A stretch of 64,000 nucleotides of DNA, taken from assembly GCA_020226215.1 (NCBI GenBank), contig CM035234.1, positions 13,606,713 to 13,670,712 on the forward strand. The letters are read 5' to 3'. Source of the DNA: Sindora glabra (lineage: Eukaryota > Streptophyta > Magnoliopsida > Fabales > Fabaceae). Each line of letters starts with the position of its first letter. Position 1 is the first letter of the stretch. Under the pieces are notes generated by a model. That model saw only the letters and a list, made by a program, of their open reading frames with translations, did not search any database and had not been told where the DNA came from. Positions 11,679 through 23,911 of this stretch are shown here, one piece after another. The translations under genes and the position numbers were made by a program.

Positions 11679-13150
11679 AGATCAATTTGATTAGAAGACA
11701 TAGTTGTTCACTTATAGTAAGGCATTATTCTAATAAAAACTCGAGATTATAATGGTCAGACATTACAAAAAATTGTCAAACTAATAAATAATGTCTCGAC
11801 TTTTGTAATAGTAAAACTAAAGCTAGCAGTTCTCTATCATAAGTAAACTTCAAATGACTAAAGAAAGAAAAATGATAAATAGGATGGCTATCTTGTAAGA
11901 GAATAGCACCCATACTTTTTGATAAAGCATTGCACTCTACTATAAATGGTTGATTAAAATTAGGCAATTGCAACACTAGAACAGTAATAAGTGCATTTTT
12001 AAGGTGTACAAAAACTTTCTTTACTACTTATGACCATTTAAACCTATTCTTCTTAGTGAGATTCATTAATAGCTTTGCAATGACTCAATAATTTTTAACA
12101 AATCAATGGTAATACTATAATGACGAATCAATAGTAATACCTTATGAGACATAAAAATCCTTAAAGCTTTTTAACATTGGTTGTTATTGACCAATTCGTA
12201 ATCACATAAATTTAATCTCATTCAACTCTTGCACCTCTAGTAGATACTATATGGCCCAAAAAGGCAATCTAAGATTGCCCAAATATGCATATAGAGGTTT
12301 TAGCATAAAATTAATGGTCATGAAGAAGTTGTAATGTCATTCGTAAATGGATATCTCCTTGCTATGTACCAGAATAAATTTGCATAAGTAGGATTTGAAA
12401 AGATTGTTCATCACTAACTAAAAAGTGGAAAAGGTGTTAATGAGGTTAAAAGGCATCACAATAAATTCATATTGTCTCAAATATATTTAAAAGGTAATTT
12501 TATGAATGTCATCTAGGTGAACTCATATTTAGTAGTAACCAAACTGTAAGCAAATCTTAGAAAAAATAGTAACTCCATATAGTTCATTATGGAATTAGTC
12601 AACATTTGGAATTAGGTACTTATTAAGGATCGTTATTTGATTCAAGCATCGATAATCAATATACATGCACCATGAGTCATCCTTTTCTTGACTAAAAGCA
12701 TGGGACTAGTAAAAAGTCTTTGATTGGGGCGTATCAAACTTGATTGTAACAAGTTAGTGACTTATTTCTCAATTTCAAACTTCTACAAGTTTGGATAGTG
12801 GTATAGTTTGATGTTGGGTGGCTTAGAGTTGAGGAGTAATGGGATGGCATATAAGTGGTTATAGAAAGGTGCCAATGTAGTTAGTTTTTGAAAAATAAAA
12901 TCAAATTGAAGAAAAAAATTCTGAATAATAGGAGGAGGTGAAGAACTTGTACCTAAAGGCATTGACTTTTTATAAAGGAATTGGAAAATGCATTTGGTTG
13001 TAGACTTATGAGGCACCTTTTGTAATTTATAACTCTTGCCGTTCAATGTGAAGATTTGAAATATCTTATTTTGGTTAGCTTGGTCAACATTCAAAGATGC
13101 CAACCATTTGATGCTTTGGAACTAGTTAGCACCCCCAATTGAAAATGGAT
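11679..13150 (-). pseudogene. Gypsy reverse transcriptase / RNase H remnant
   Basis: Minus-strand gypsy pol. At 13103-12783 the frame ends with HLYAIPLLLNSKPPNIKLY, the conserved lead-in to the RT palm. At 11976-11776 it contains LPNFNQPFIVECNALSKSMG then YDRELLALVLLLQKSRHYL, the start of the RNase H domain; the catalytic aspartate expected in VECDAS is Asn (VECNAL). Sequence between them is RT with stops and frameshifts. The frame continues beyond the copia insertion at 7389. Confidence 0.85.
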
Positions 13151-13205
13151 AGTAATCTTATGTGATCATTAATCCTCATAGTTGAACACCTATATTTTGA
13201 CATAT

Positions 13206-13420
13206 TCAATTATAATGGATCACGTCTCTATTATTAATTTGCATGCCAAAAGGAGGAATAAATTGAATAAGTAAGTTAAGTTTTTCCACAATTTTTTTAG
13301 AGATAAAATTATAGGTGGAGCCATTGTCTACTAAGATCAAGACTTTTCGATTTTGAATAGTCCTTTGTAGCTTTATGGTAGTGCTTAATGCCTTTCCCAA
13401 AATTGTGTGAAAGGAGATTT
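13206..13420 (-). pseudogene. Gypsy aspartic protease remnant
   Basis: The minus-strand frame at 13400-13206 reads ILVDNGSTYNFISKKIVEKL. The retropepsin active-site triad normally found as D-S/T-G is DNG here, so the catalytic aspartate remains but the next residue is altered. The block lies between gag and RT, as expected. Confidence 0.82.
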
Positions 13421-14460
13421 TAGCAAAATCTTCCTTTAGTGCATTTGTGTTTAGTTTATCAAAGTTTTTTATAGCTTCCTAATCTTTTGTAAGCTCTAAC
13501 AATGCTAATGAAGATGACTTGTAATGATGGCTAGGAGCAAACTTCTCCTTTCAGCAAAAACACAACCTTTTCTTGCCATGGGTTTAGCGTTATTAACTGA
13601 GGTGGATGCTGGAAGTTTTGCTGACTAAAGGTGCTCGACAAGACTCCTCTTACTTCATACTGTGCCCAACTGCTTGAGCTATTATTTCTTGTTTGATAAA
13701 ACCAATTAGGTTTTCTGGGCCTATGATTTGATTAAGATTTAGTCTTATATTTTAGTGCTAAACTCAGGGCTTTGTAAACATTTCTTGGTTTATGGATTCC
13801 GACATCTATTTTTAATTCTTCTTTTAATACATTAATAAAAACCCTTGAAAGATAATGTTCAAGCTAATTTTTAATGTGTGCAACCTATTTTGCAAAATTT
13901 TGTTTATACTCTTGCACATTATCGACTTGTTTAACATTGCAAAGATGCTTATTTAAGTTTTGAAACTTTACAGGACTATAATTCTTTTGCAGTCTCTTGA
14001 TTAATTCATCCCAATATAAAAGTGTACATTCATTATTAATCTAAGTAAATAAATCCAGTACATCTCTTTTCAAATTCATAGTCATAATGTCAACCTTGAG
14101 TTCATTAAAAGTTTGATAATAATGAAAGTATTTTTTGGCTTTCAAAATCCATCCACATAGGTTCCCTCTTCAAACTTAGGAAATTCCATCTTGGTGTGGG
14201 GTCATTGTAAAGGATTTTTCATCCACCACGAGCTATCCATATTGTCATCTTCCTCTTTATACAGCTTTTTTCCCTTATCATAATTCTTGTGATTGGCTTC
14301 CCATAGGGATCATTGCTTTAGTATAGCCATTTTAGTGAATAAAATAGTGATAATATTTAATTTAGAAGCAATGGTTGACAATTGTTGAGTGATAGTATTA
14401 GGATTATAGGTGGTTTCAAGATCATTAGTAGATGCATTGGAACGTGTTTGCACCATTTTT
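13421..14460 (-). pseudogene. Gypsy gag remnant
   Basis: Minus-strand gag region. The start is near 14456, where the frame reads MVQTRSNASTNDLE, the usual start of this group's gag, a little downstream of the primer binding site. A degraded zinc knuckle is near 13590-13530 (KRLCFC then KFAPSHHYK, with missing Cys). Between them several frames carry weak gag similarity with stops. Confidence 0.78.
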
Positions 14461-14465
14461 AACAT

Positions 14466-14483
14466 AACCAAGCTCAGATACCA
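14466..14483 (-). other. Gypsy primer binding site
   Basis: On the minus strand TGGTATCTGAGCTTGGTT lies four bases after the end of the 5' LTR. It is close to the plant initiator tRNA-Met complement (TGGTATCAGAGCCA..GGTT), as in most plant gypsy elements. Confidence 0.8.
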
Positions 14484-14486
14484 AAA

Positions 14487-14939
14487 TGATAGGTGCAACA
14501 AATGAATGTTAGAAAATAAGAAATAAGAGAGCAGGATTGGTTGAAAAAAAATAAGTACAAGAATCTCAACACTATTATACCAACAAGAGCGTTTGTATGG
14601 AATGGACTAACTTCTAATAGAAATTACATATGAGTTGAATGCCTAATTTGATCTTAGTCAATGGTATTTATACTAAATAGCCCAATATTATTTATAAAAA
14701 TTAAAAGAAATAAAATAACATAATAAATAACAAATTGTTTATTCCTAAAGCTATGGTACATATAGCTGTGAATAGGGAAGTTTGGCTCTTTCTGATCCTA
14801 TTATAACTCCCTCGATTTTAACTTCAGTTGTATTAATCAGTTACTTTTGATTAAATCGGTTAATACTTAATAAATTAGTCTAACTTGCACATGATTTTCC
14901 CCTCTTGTGATATGTGTGCAAAGGGAGTGTTGTATCGCA
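14487..14939 (-). repeat. 5' LTR of the gypsy element
   Basis: About 453 bp. On the + strand it begins TGATAGGTGCAAC and ends TGTATCGCA, giving TGCGATAC..ACCTATCA on the minus strand. It is homologous to 198-640 along the whole length. The right flank is ATATA. Confidence 0.87.
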
Positions 14940-17919
14940 ATATAGTTATAAAATATTAAAATGGTTGAAAATGAGTTATATGTTTAATATTAAATATAAA
15001 GAGTTTGATAAAAAATATATTTTTTTAAAAGAAGTTATTTTTCTTTTTTATAATGATTTTAGTATCACTTTTTTAATCATAATGTGTAAATATATATGGT
15101 ACTCCCTTATCTACCTATAAGGAATTGAAATTTTTTAATAAAAAATATTTTCTAAAAAATAAACAGGGCTCACACTTTCCAGCATCTTTTTAGAAACGAT
15201 GAGCCAGAAAATAATTAAATTAAAAAGCCGCATTTATAACACGGAGTATGTGTAAACCATCGAAATAATGCCACCTAATCAAGTCTGAACTCTGTGTATG
15301 GTTTTAAGTTGCAATATGTAATGATATTATTATAATGTTGTTGTTAAGTTAGATTATCAATTGCATTTTTATATTTTATTTTGCAATAATCTTTTCCCAC
15401 TTGTTTATAATTTTGCAAACGGTACAATGTGGAATTAATTACAATCTTTTCTGCAATAATATGCTGTGGCGGGGCGTAGGACTTGAAGATCAGTGAAGTC
15501 AAATATTTATATAAAATAATAGTTTTATAAAATAATATTTATATATATATATGAATTCCATATATTTTTTAATAATAGTTTAACTTTTTAAATTTTTCTT
15601 TGGGTACATAAATTAAATTAGGGCAATTAGACAAATTTTAAAAACCTTTTCGTTTGTCATTATATTACTAAAAGTATTTGAAATTCATATTCTAAAAATA
15701 TAAAATATGTATAGAATATAATTTAATTCAATGTGATAACTGTTGATTATCGAATCCAAATGTTTGTCTCTCCTTTTTCCAAATCTATATAATTTCTTTT
15801 CAAATTTGTTCATTTTCACGGGACCTATTAAAAATTGAAATATATTTTTTTATCACTTCGTTCGCTTTTTTTTTGCGCGGTTAATTTGTTTTAGATCTAA
15901 TTTTTTAAGTTTTTAAATGTACCATTCTTTGAATCTTGATCGTTCTCCATTCATTTTGATAAGATTCCTGTTAGAAAAAAATGAAAACTTAATCTATAGT
16001 TTTGGATTTCAAGTTTGTTCCGAAAGGAGATGATTTTCGTATGAACAGCAACACTCAAAATAGTACTTCTATTTTCTTCACTCTTATTTATTTTCTGTAT
16101 TTCATGTGATCTGCATGCCACGATCTTGGCATATTATGGAGGGATAAAGCGGAAATTATGTCGGAAAAAATTATGATGCCAAATTATTAAAGGTGTATTT
16201 AGATCTGTTTTTATTTTTTATTTTTAAAAATTATTTCTAAATTTAAGAAAAATAATGAATAAATGATATTTGTAAAGTAAATAAATAAAAATTTTATTTA
16301 ATTATAAAATTGTTATCAAGAATAAAAAAAAGTTCAAACAAATATTTAAAACTTAATTTTGTTTTTAATTTTTAAATCAAGAATTTTAAAAATAAAATTT
16401 AAAAATAATTTATCAAATGAAAATTTTATTTAAAAAAATTATTTTAAAAAATAATAAACAAACAATTCTAATTTTTTCTTAACTTTTTTCTAGGATTACC
16501 TGTTTTTTATTTAGATTTGTGCTCAACAAGCTTATCCTATTTGTAATTGGAGAAAAAAATTGGTCGGCAATAAAACAATCGTTGTTGTAGGATTAAATTT
16601 TTAATTTATCAAATCTTGGGTATGGTTAAAATTAAAAAATTCAAATAAAAGCCGGTTAATTATGAGAAAGGAGATCAGGCTGTATCCATAACATAATTTC
16701 TATTGTGGCCTATTATATAAAAGAAATTGAAGCATCAAAATATTCCTTGAAAGGAACTTAGTCAACTTGATGGCAACATGTATATTACCAATTGGCACAT
16801 AAAGTAAGAAAATAATACTTTATTGTACGTCTAAATATCTTATTGTCCCGATTTAACCGGCTTTTGTTATGGTCATGTGTTTGATGTGACAAAATAACAT
16901 GCATAAGAGATATTATTGGCACATAATTAAGTATTAATTTTTTAAAAAATTACATTAAGTACACAGCGAAAGCAACTTCATACTTGTGGGGGAAAGGAAA
17001 ATACTGTAATAGGGTTGAAGCGGAAAGTTCAAGCAGCCACGGATAAACTATATGACGAACGATCACCTCTTGGCTATTGCTCCGCTACACTCAACGCCAA
17101 AAAAAAAAAAAAAAATCTTTAGTTATTTCCTTGAAAATATTTTTATAAAAAATATTATTTATATATATTAATAAAAAATAATATATAATTTAGTGATAAT
17201 TTAACAAATAATGTTTAAAAACATTGTAGTAAAAAAATTTTAAAATAGATGAAAATATTTTTCAAAATTTTCATATTTAATATTATATAGGTAAATTTTT
17301 TATTTTAATATTTTATGGAAAAAATTTTTCATCAAAACAAACTAAATTTCTTATCAAACTTTGCTTGTTTCAATAGAATTTTTTTTGTAAGATATAATTA
17401 TAAAATATTAAAAGGGAAAAAATACTTTATTTATTTAATATAAAATATGATAAATTTTAAAAAAGTGACTTCCTCTATCTTAAAAAACAAATTTGCTTTT
17501 CTCTTATTCTATACCTCTAGATATTATTTTTTTTAAACTCTCAATACATGTAGTATATCATTTTTTCATTAATATATATAACTGATATTTTTTTCATGAA
17601 AAACACTTTTCAATGAAACAAATAAAGTCATAAGCTACATTTATTCAGTAAAAAATATTTTCTATAAAAATATAATTATAAATTATTTAGATGTAGGAAG
17701 TTTGATGAAGGATAATTTTATCCTTTTTTCAAAGAAGTTATTTTTTTAATTACTATGATTCTAAATATAATTTTTTAATAATAAAATATAAAGATAGTAT
17801 ATCATTCCTTTATCCATATTGGAGTATATCAGATTTTCCCATAGAAGATGTCTTTCAAGAAACAAATGAACCTTATTGTAACATTGGGTGTCTTAATATT
17901 ATTTTTTGACAAATGGAAA
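14940..17919. other. AT-rich intergenic DNA with probable small repeats
   Basis: No supportable gene. The frame at 14914-15120 starts inside the LTR and has no similarity I recognise. A weak inverted repeat at about 16190-16475 (starting AAGGTGTATTTAGATCTG, ending near AAACAAACAATTCTA) may be an old MITE. Sequences at 14950-15170 and 17380-17690 share motifs such as AAAAAATATTTTCT and GAAGTTATTTTTC, hinting at copies of one AT-rich MITE family. More complex sequence at 15170-15330 and 16970-17100 has no open frame. Confidence 0.5.
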
Positions 17920-18417
17920 ATGGTTTAAATAGAATTTTAGTTCTTTTAAAAAATTATTTATATGATTTTAATCTCCCAATTTAAATAATCTATTTAAACC
18001 CTTCTAAATATTAAATTAGTATAGTTTTTATCCTCTTATTTAATTTTCATCAATTTCTTAATCTTATTAGATTATTTTCACCTAAAATGACTTTATGTAA
18101 GTATGAAAGAAAATTTTTTTATCTAAATTTTATAATTTAGAGTAAAATCAATGGATTATATGTGAAAAATTGAATTATTTTGAGAATTAATGGTTTACAA
18201 AAAATTATAAAAATAGGATTTATCTGAAAAATAATGCAATCAATGCTTAAAAATTAAATAAAAGTTGATAGAAATTGACAAAAAACTAATGAAAATAAAA
18301 AAGGGACCACAATTGCATTAAATTTAATACTTAGAAAATTAAAATAGATTATTATAAATTAAAGGATCAAAATTATGTAATTTATATTTTATAAAATCAA
18401 GATTGCGTTTAAGCCAT
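17920..18417. mobile_element. Foldback MITE (about 0.5 kb)
   Basis: Terminal inverted repeats of roughly 80 bp. The left end begins ATGGTTTAAATAGAATTTTA; the right end, complemented, begins ATGGCTTAAACGCAATCTTG. Both arms then carry TTTTGATCC/TTTTAATCTCC and AATAATCTATTT. The interior is non-coding. No exact target duplication is clear. Confidence 0.68.
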
Positions 18418-19249
18418 AAAAAATTATTCAATCACAATATCAAAATTATTGATTTATTGAAATATAATAATGCACAAAGATTTATCTGATTCATATCAGA
18501 GAGAGAGAGAGATAAATATACAATTTCTATATCTTCCTTTTATGTGAATGAAATTTATAGAAAATTTGTGCTTGTATTTTTAATACAACCAAAAAAAATA
18601 AAAAAGAATCTAAATTCAATTAACTTAGGCTATAAACTGAGTTGCGTTGGGAGAATCCTTCATTGGAATAATTTAATGTTGCTCTGAAAATGAAGTCTAA
18701 ATTATAAAATAAGGGCATACGGATTTATCTCCTTATCTATTTTTTTTAAGAAAAGAAAAGATGGTAAAAGAATTGATTTTTTGATTAATTAATGGAAGAA
18801 AGCATGCTCTAAAAAATGATTCAAATAATCATTTTTTCAATTAATTAATAAAAAAGCAGAGTTCTAAAATATTATCCAAAATTAAAATTTTGACAATGAT
18901 ATTAATAATTGAACTACTAAATATATCTACATAAATTAAGAATCGAATCCTAAATATAAAAGAAAATATAAATTCTTTAAAAAATATCAAATATTATCTA
19001 AAGCAAAACCTCTCTTATTAAAATCAATTTCATCTGTTTCATTGGAAAAAAAAAGTTTATAACTTGAGTTTGTATGGTCTTACCCAACATCACTCCTAAT
19101 AATAATTTATTTCAAGAGAAAGATATATTGATCTTTTTTTTAATGAAACTTCTTGAATTTCTCTTTTATTTTTAAAACTTATTTAAACTTCTCTAAAAAA
19201 GGAGAAAAAATAACTATACAATTTAAATCTATTAATATGAGATCATTTA
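18418..19249. other. Intergenic AT-rich DNA
   Basis: Nothing supportable as a gene. It contains a short (GA)n run at about 18500-18512 and otherwise low-complexity AT-rich sequence. Confidence 0.5.
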
Positions 19250-19921
19250 ACATTGCGTTTAATATAATGGAATGAAATAAGAATAGAAAAGAGAATGAAC
19301 AAAAAGCCCTTTTGGATAGGTATATATAATGAAAATGCCTATTATTTAAGGAAGGGTCATCCTATTAAATAGTGATATCTTTATTTTATTGCAAAAGTAA
19401 TAAAATGACTTTTTTTATGTTCTATTCTTCACATTTTTCATACATTTTAATATCACATTTATCAATAAATAATAAAATAATATTAAATTTTGATATTTTT
19501 ATTAACTTAATTTGGCAATTGTATTTTTAATAATAAAATTCAAACTAAGATAAGTTAATATTATTTGCAAATATAATTTAATATAAAAATTTAATAACGT
19601 AAATTTTTTATATTTTTAGTACAAAATTTTTATTAATTATTATTTAGAGAATAAAATTTAAAATATGATATTTTTTATTATTAATCATATCATATATTTT
19701 AATCACATTAAATTATATAATAAAGTGTTTATCATTTTTGTAGTAAGGATATTATTATAATTAATTACTCATTCTTGATTGCATTCCTATTTCTTATGTT
19801 AGTTTGATAAACTAAACATAAAATATAAAATGAAATGCCAATTCTATTTCTCACTATATTAAATATAATTATGAAATTATCATTACAATTTCATTTTCAT
19901 TCCATTATATCAAATACAATA
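19250..19921. mobile_element. Tourist/hAT-like MITE (about 0.67 kb)
   Basis: Inverted ends: left CATTGCGTTTAATATAATGG, right complemented ATTGTATTTGATATAATGG, both followed by AATGAAA. This resembles the GCGTTTGGT-type termini of plant MITEs, including the element at 56405-57255. The interior is AT-rich without a gene. The target duplication is not resolved. Confidence 0.65.
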
Positions 19922-20253
19922 AAATTATTTTATGATAAAGATTATACCTTGATTAAGCTCAAATAATTAGTATATAATTAATAAAAAAGTCAACATTTAA
20001 TGAAAGTCTCATAGTTTTTAAAATGTTTGGAACTTAACTAAAACATATCTTTAATAACAAAATACTTGAATTATTCTATATTGTTTGATTTGAATATATA
20101 ATTATCTTTTTTCGTTATTTTATTGGAGGAAAGGGTTCCAATTTGAGTTTAAGTGTTTAATTATTTTATATTTTAAAGGAAGTATAAGTAAGTTTTAAAT
20201 TTAAAGAAAAGATCTTTGTAATTTTATTTCATTTTTAAATAGATTTCTTTTTA

Positions 20254-21131
20254 AAACGATGTTTGACATAGTAAAAAAATATTTTATTTCATTTAAAATT
20301 ATATTTTAATTATATTTGTGCTATTATGAAATTCATTCAATTTAGTAAGAATTTTATTAAAATTTATTTCATTTATCCTAAAAATATATTATATAAAATT
20401 TTTATCATTTTTCTAACTTTATATTAATTATAATATCATTAAAATTTATTTTTCAATTAAATTTCATGCATTTTTAATACATCCCAAACAAAATAATTCA
20501 TTTGTAAATAAATTGAACTCATTACTTTTTACAAAATTATTAAAAAATGAAGTTTATTTGTAAATAAATTTAAATTATTTCTATTAAAATGAAATGAAAT
20601 TAATTGAAAAAGTTCATATTAATCGAACCCTCTCAAGGGATATAGACTATTTTTTTCTCTAATTTATATTATATTATTCACACCAAGAAAATGATAAATT
20701 GGTTTATTTTTCTTTTTATTGTCATAAACTTAAATTTGGCGCCAGCACTTAATCAAATCAAATTCACTGGGATTTGTTTTTGTTTAGAATTGATTTTATT
20801 TCATTTCAATAGAAATAATTTTAATTCATTTAGAAATTATATATGTTAAAAATAATATATTCACTTTATTAGTAAATGAATTCTATTGTTTGAAATATAT
20901 TAAAAAGTTGCATGCAATTTAATTAAAAAGTTAATTTTAATAGTATCATAGTAATTAGAAGATTAGGAAGAGGGTAAAGCTTTTGATATAACATGTATTT
21001 TATTTTATACTAAATAATATGAATTTTAATGAAATTCTTGATATATTCAATAAAATTTTTATAATAATACAAATATAATTAAAATAAGAATTGCAAATGA
21101 AATCCCTCTTTATTTAAAATCAAACACCATT
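20254..21131. mobile_element. Long foldback MITE (about 0.88 kb)
   Basis: Two arms of nearly 400 bp form an imperfect inverted repeat around a loop at about 20640-20760. Shared motifs include TTTTAATTATATTTGT, the pair ATTTCATGCATTTTTAATA / ATTGCATGCAACTTTTTAATA, and AATTCATTTG / AATTCATTTA. Ends are near CGATGTTTGACAT and, complemented, TGGTGTTTGATTTTA. No coding sequence. Confidence 0.68.
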
Positions 21132-21612
21132 AAGAAAATTCATTAGTAAATAAAATAAAATCTTATTTTCAACCATATTACATAAAAAACTAGGTTATTA
21201 ACAGCATAAAAGTGCATCCAGAGGGCAACTAGCTTGATGGTTAAAGTGGTTTTTAGCTGTCTCAAATTTTAAAAAAATTATGAGAATTTTCCTACGTTTA
21301 ATTTAATTTTTTAAATATATTTATTTAATCTTTCTAAAAATATAAAAATTATGAATTATAAGTTCATAATAAATTATATTTCAATTTCTCGCTAGCTTCA
21401 ACTTCTCCCTTGAGTGCACCCTTTCTCTCTTTCATTCTTGCACATTTTTCGGCCACTAAGAGTTTGATAATGTTGGCACAAAATAGAGAATAGAAGATAA
21501 TCTAAATATCTAATGAATCAATGCTGTCAATGAAAGAACTATACTTTTGCATGCAAGTATATTCTAATGTAATTTCTATATGCAATTAAAATTTGAAAAA
21601 AAATAATATATT
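21132..21612. other. Intergenic AT-rich DNA
   Basis: No gene, RNA gene or clear repeat was found here. Confidence 0.5.
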
Positions 21613-23168
21613 GGATAAATTTCATCCACCACCTTCAAAGTTTATACATAAATTATTCACTTCCCTTTTATTTTAATAAATTTCATAAATCCCCCGATCA
21701 GCTAACTTGGTATAACTCTGCCTGTAATGATTGATTTTGTCACATTTGTCTCTTTAAATAAATGAATAGATTATAAAAAGCTGCAATATTTTATTACAAC
21801 AAATCTTTCATTTTTCTTCCATTCAATGTTCAACCCAAAAGGTTAAAACTAAAAATTTTGTGAATTGATGTTAGTTAGTATTTCAACCCAATAAAAATAA
21901 ATTTATCCATTGCGAATTTTAAAACTGAAATCAATGTATACATTGTGACAAAAAGTTAGAAGTTTACTCATTAAATAAGTGGGATTTTATTTAAGAAAGA
22001 ATTTCTACGAAAGTACCATTCTATTACTAAATCTAAAATTGTACATTTATAATGTGGTCCAATATTTTTTTTAATCTAATTATTTCAACAAAAGTATAAC
22101 AAAAATTATAAAAGTAAACAATAAACTAATGAAAATTGAAGGTGATACCAATAGTTTTCAACTTGAATTAACTATTCTTCATCTCTTTTATTTCCTTCTT
22201 TTTCTTCAATTCTTCAATTTTATCACCGGTGTTACACTCTTCGTTAACCTTTGAAGGTGCTTTGGCAGAAACTATGCTTAAACAAGGCATACCCCATGCA
22301 AAAAAAAAAAAAAAAACTCACATTTATCCTTTTTGTGAGTATAGAATAATTTTTGAGAATTTTTCTTATTCAAAAACTAATAGTAACTATTTTTTCATAT
22401 TTACAAAAGCAATTCCGCATTCCTAGTCTTAAGCCCACAACCCACCATCGGAAGATGGTATTTTTTGCACAAGTAAACGAAAAATCAATTTTCTATATAG
22501 ATACAATGCTGGAGAAATAATTTTTGGTTAAAGGTAAAATCTTTTAACATAATATATCAGGAATATTTTTCTGAAAAAAATCAAAATCTTTCAATGGAAT
22601 TTATTGTAAAAAAAAAAAAATTCCAAGAACTTACTTTCAGAAAGGCTGGGTTTGGGATTTGAAAATTTTAAAAAGAAATTGAAAAAAAATTACAACTCAA
22701 ATTAAAAATCCTAACCAACAACTTAAGCTATTTTTTTAGAATTTGAAGTAAAAGAGAGTAGATCTACATATTGTAAAAAGAAAAACGTCACTTTTTTTTA
22801 ACAATGAAGCAAAAATAAATACTGTTATTTGAAGTTTTAGAATGCTTCCAAGTCTTCCTTCCAACCATTAAAACAAGAAGCGAAAGAAAGCGAAAATCTG
22901 TAAAGCTCTCCTTTAAATCACGTAAATGGCTTCAAGACTTCTACTTCTTTTAAATGAGTTAATGGTTTTATTTTTCGTTTAGTATTTGTAAAAATCATAG
23001 TGGGCAAAAATGCCTTAAAAAATGAACTTTCAATTCAAGTAATAAAATGAAAATTTTTTGTAGTTAACACCTTTATTTAACGGCGCTGTTGATAGGGGAT
23101 TTACGAGATTTATTAAAATAGAAGGAAAATGAATGATTTATACCCAAATTTCAAGAGAGGTAAATGAA

Positions 23169-23174
<6 letters not shown>
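21613..23174. mobile_element. Mutator-type foldback element A (about 1.56 kb)
   Basis: Terminal inverted repeats of about 100 bp. The left arm runs GGATAAATTTCATCCACC, then AAGTTTATACATAAATTATT, then CCCTTTTATTTTAATAAATT. The right arm complemented shows TTAAATTCATTTACCTC, then GGGTATAAATCATTCA, then CCTTCTATTTTAATAAATCT. The arms match those of the neighbouring element at 23912-25401, so these are two copies of one family. The interior includes the frame at 22229-22426, which I do not recognise. The right flank is an (AT)n tract, so a target duplication cannot be read reliably; the left flank is TAATATATT. Confidence 0.7.

Positions 23175-23254
<80 letters not shown>
23172..23254. repeat. 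(AT)n microsatellite
   Basis: About 41 uninterrupted AT units directly at the right edge of foldback element A, followed by GTATAT. Probably grown by slippage from an AT-rich target-site duplication. Confidence 0.95.
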
Positions 23255-23260
<6 letters not shown>

Positions 23261-23911
23261 TTAAGTCTAATTTTTCATTATACCAAAGCTATTGAATTTT
23301 TTTAACCAAAGTTTTGGAACTTCTCATAAAAAAAGAAGAGACCAAGTAAAATACGGTTAAACTTTACTCATTATAATTTATTTCCATACTCTTTTTTTTA
23401 TAAGTAGATTTTTAAAATTTATTTTTATTTGTCATTAACTCTCTATGCATATTAATTTGAAGAATTTCATCAACAATGACTTAAAATTTAGGAATTTATG
23501 CAGCAAGACAATGATATAACAATGAATTCATTGATATGAATAATTATTGTAGTTTGAAAAAATAAATTAGACAAATATAATAAATCATATCTACTAAAAA
23601 ATATGTATAATTGAAATTATATTTCTTTATTCTTTTAGTAACTTTTATAATTAAAATTTTACTTTCATTATTTCTATATCATGATGTAATGATACAAGCC
23701 AACGAACGATTATCATATTAAGTAGTCAGAGAGATAAATTTTTAAATTAATTCTCATAAAGATATAATTGCAAATAAAAGTAAATTGTGAGAGTTAATTA
23801 GGAGATGTAAATAAAATTACGAATTGAAGTAAAATATTTGTGCCAAAACCTTTATTTTTACCGCAAGATAAAACTCATCAAAGGAAAACAAATGTTTATA
23901 TATTGAAAAAA
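23255..23911. other. Intergenic AT-rich DNA between two foldback elements
   Basis: No gene or structured repeat that I can support. Confidence 0.5.

Larger units (their letters stand above)
198..14939 (-). mobile_element. Decayed Ty3/gypsy LTR retrotransposon (outer layer of nest)
   Basis: A minus-strand element with LTRs at 198-640 (3' LTR) and 14487-14939 (5' LTR), a primer binding site next to the 5' LTR, a polypurine tract next to the 3' LTR, and remnants of gag, aspartic protease, RT, RNase H and integrase in normal gypsy order, read right to left. Three later insertions interrupt it: a solo LTR at 1952-7123, a second solo LTR inside that one, and a copia element at 7390-11678. Without them about 5.3 kb remains, a usual length for a plant gypsy element. 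Frameshifts and in-frame stops occur throughout and the LTRs differ from each other at many bases and by several indels, so the copy is old and immobile. The flanking pentamers AAATA and ATATA match at 4 of 5 bases. Confidence 0.9.
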
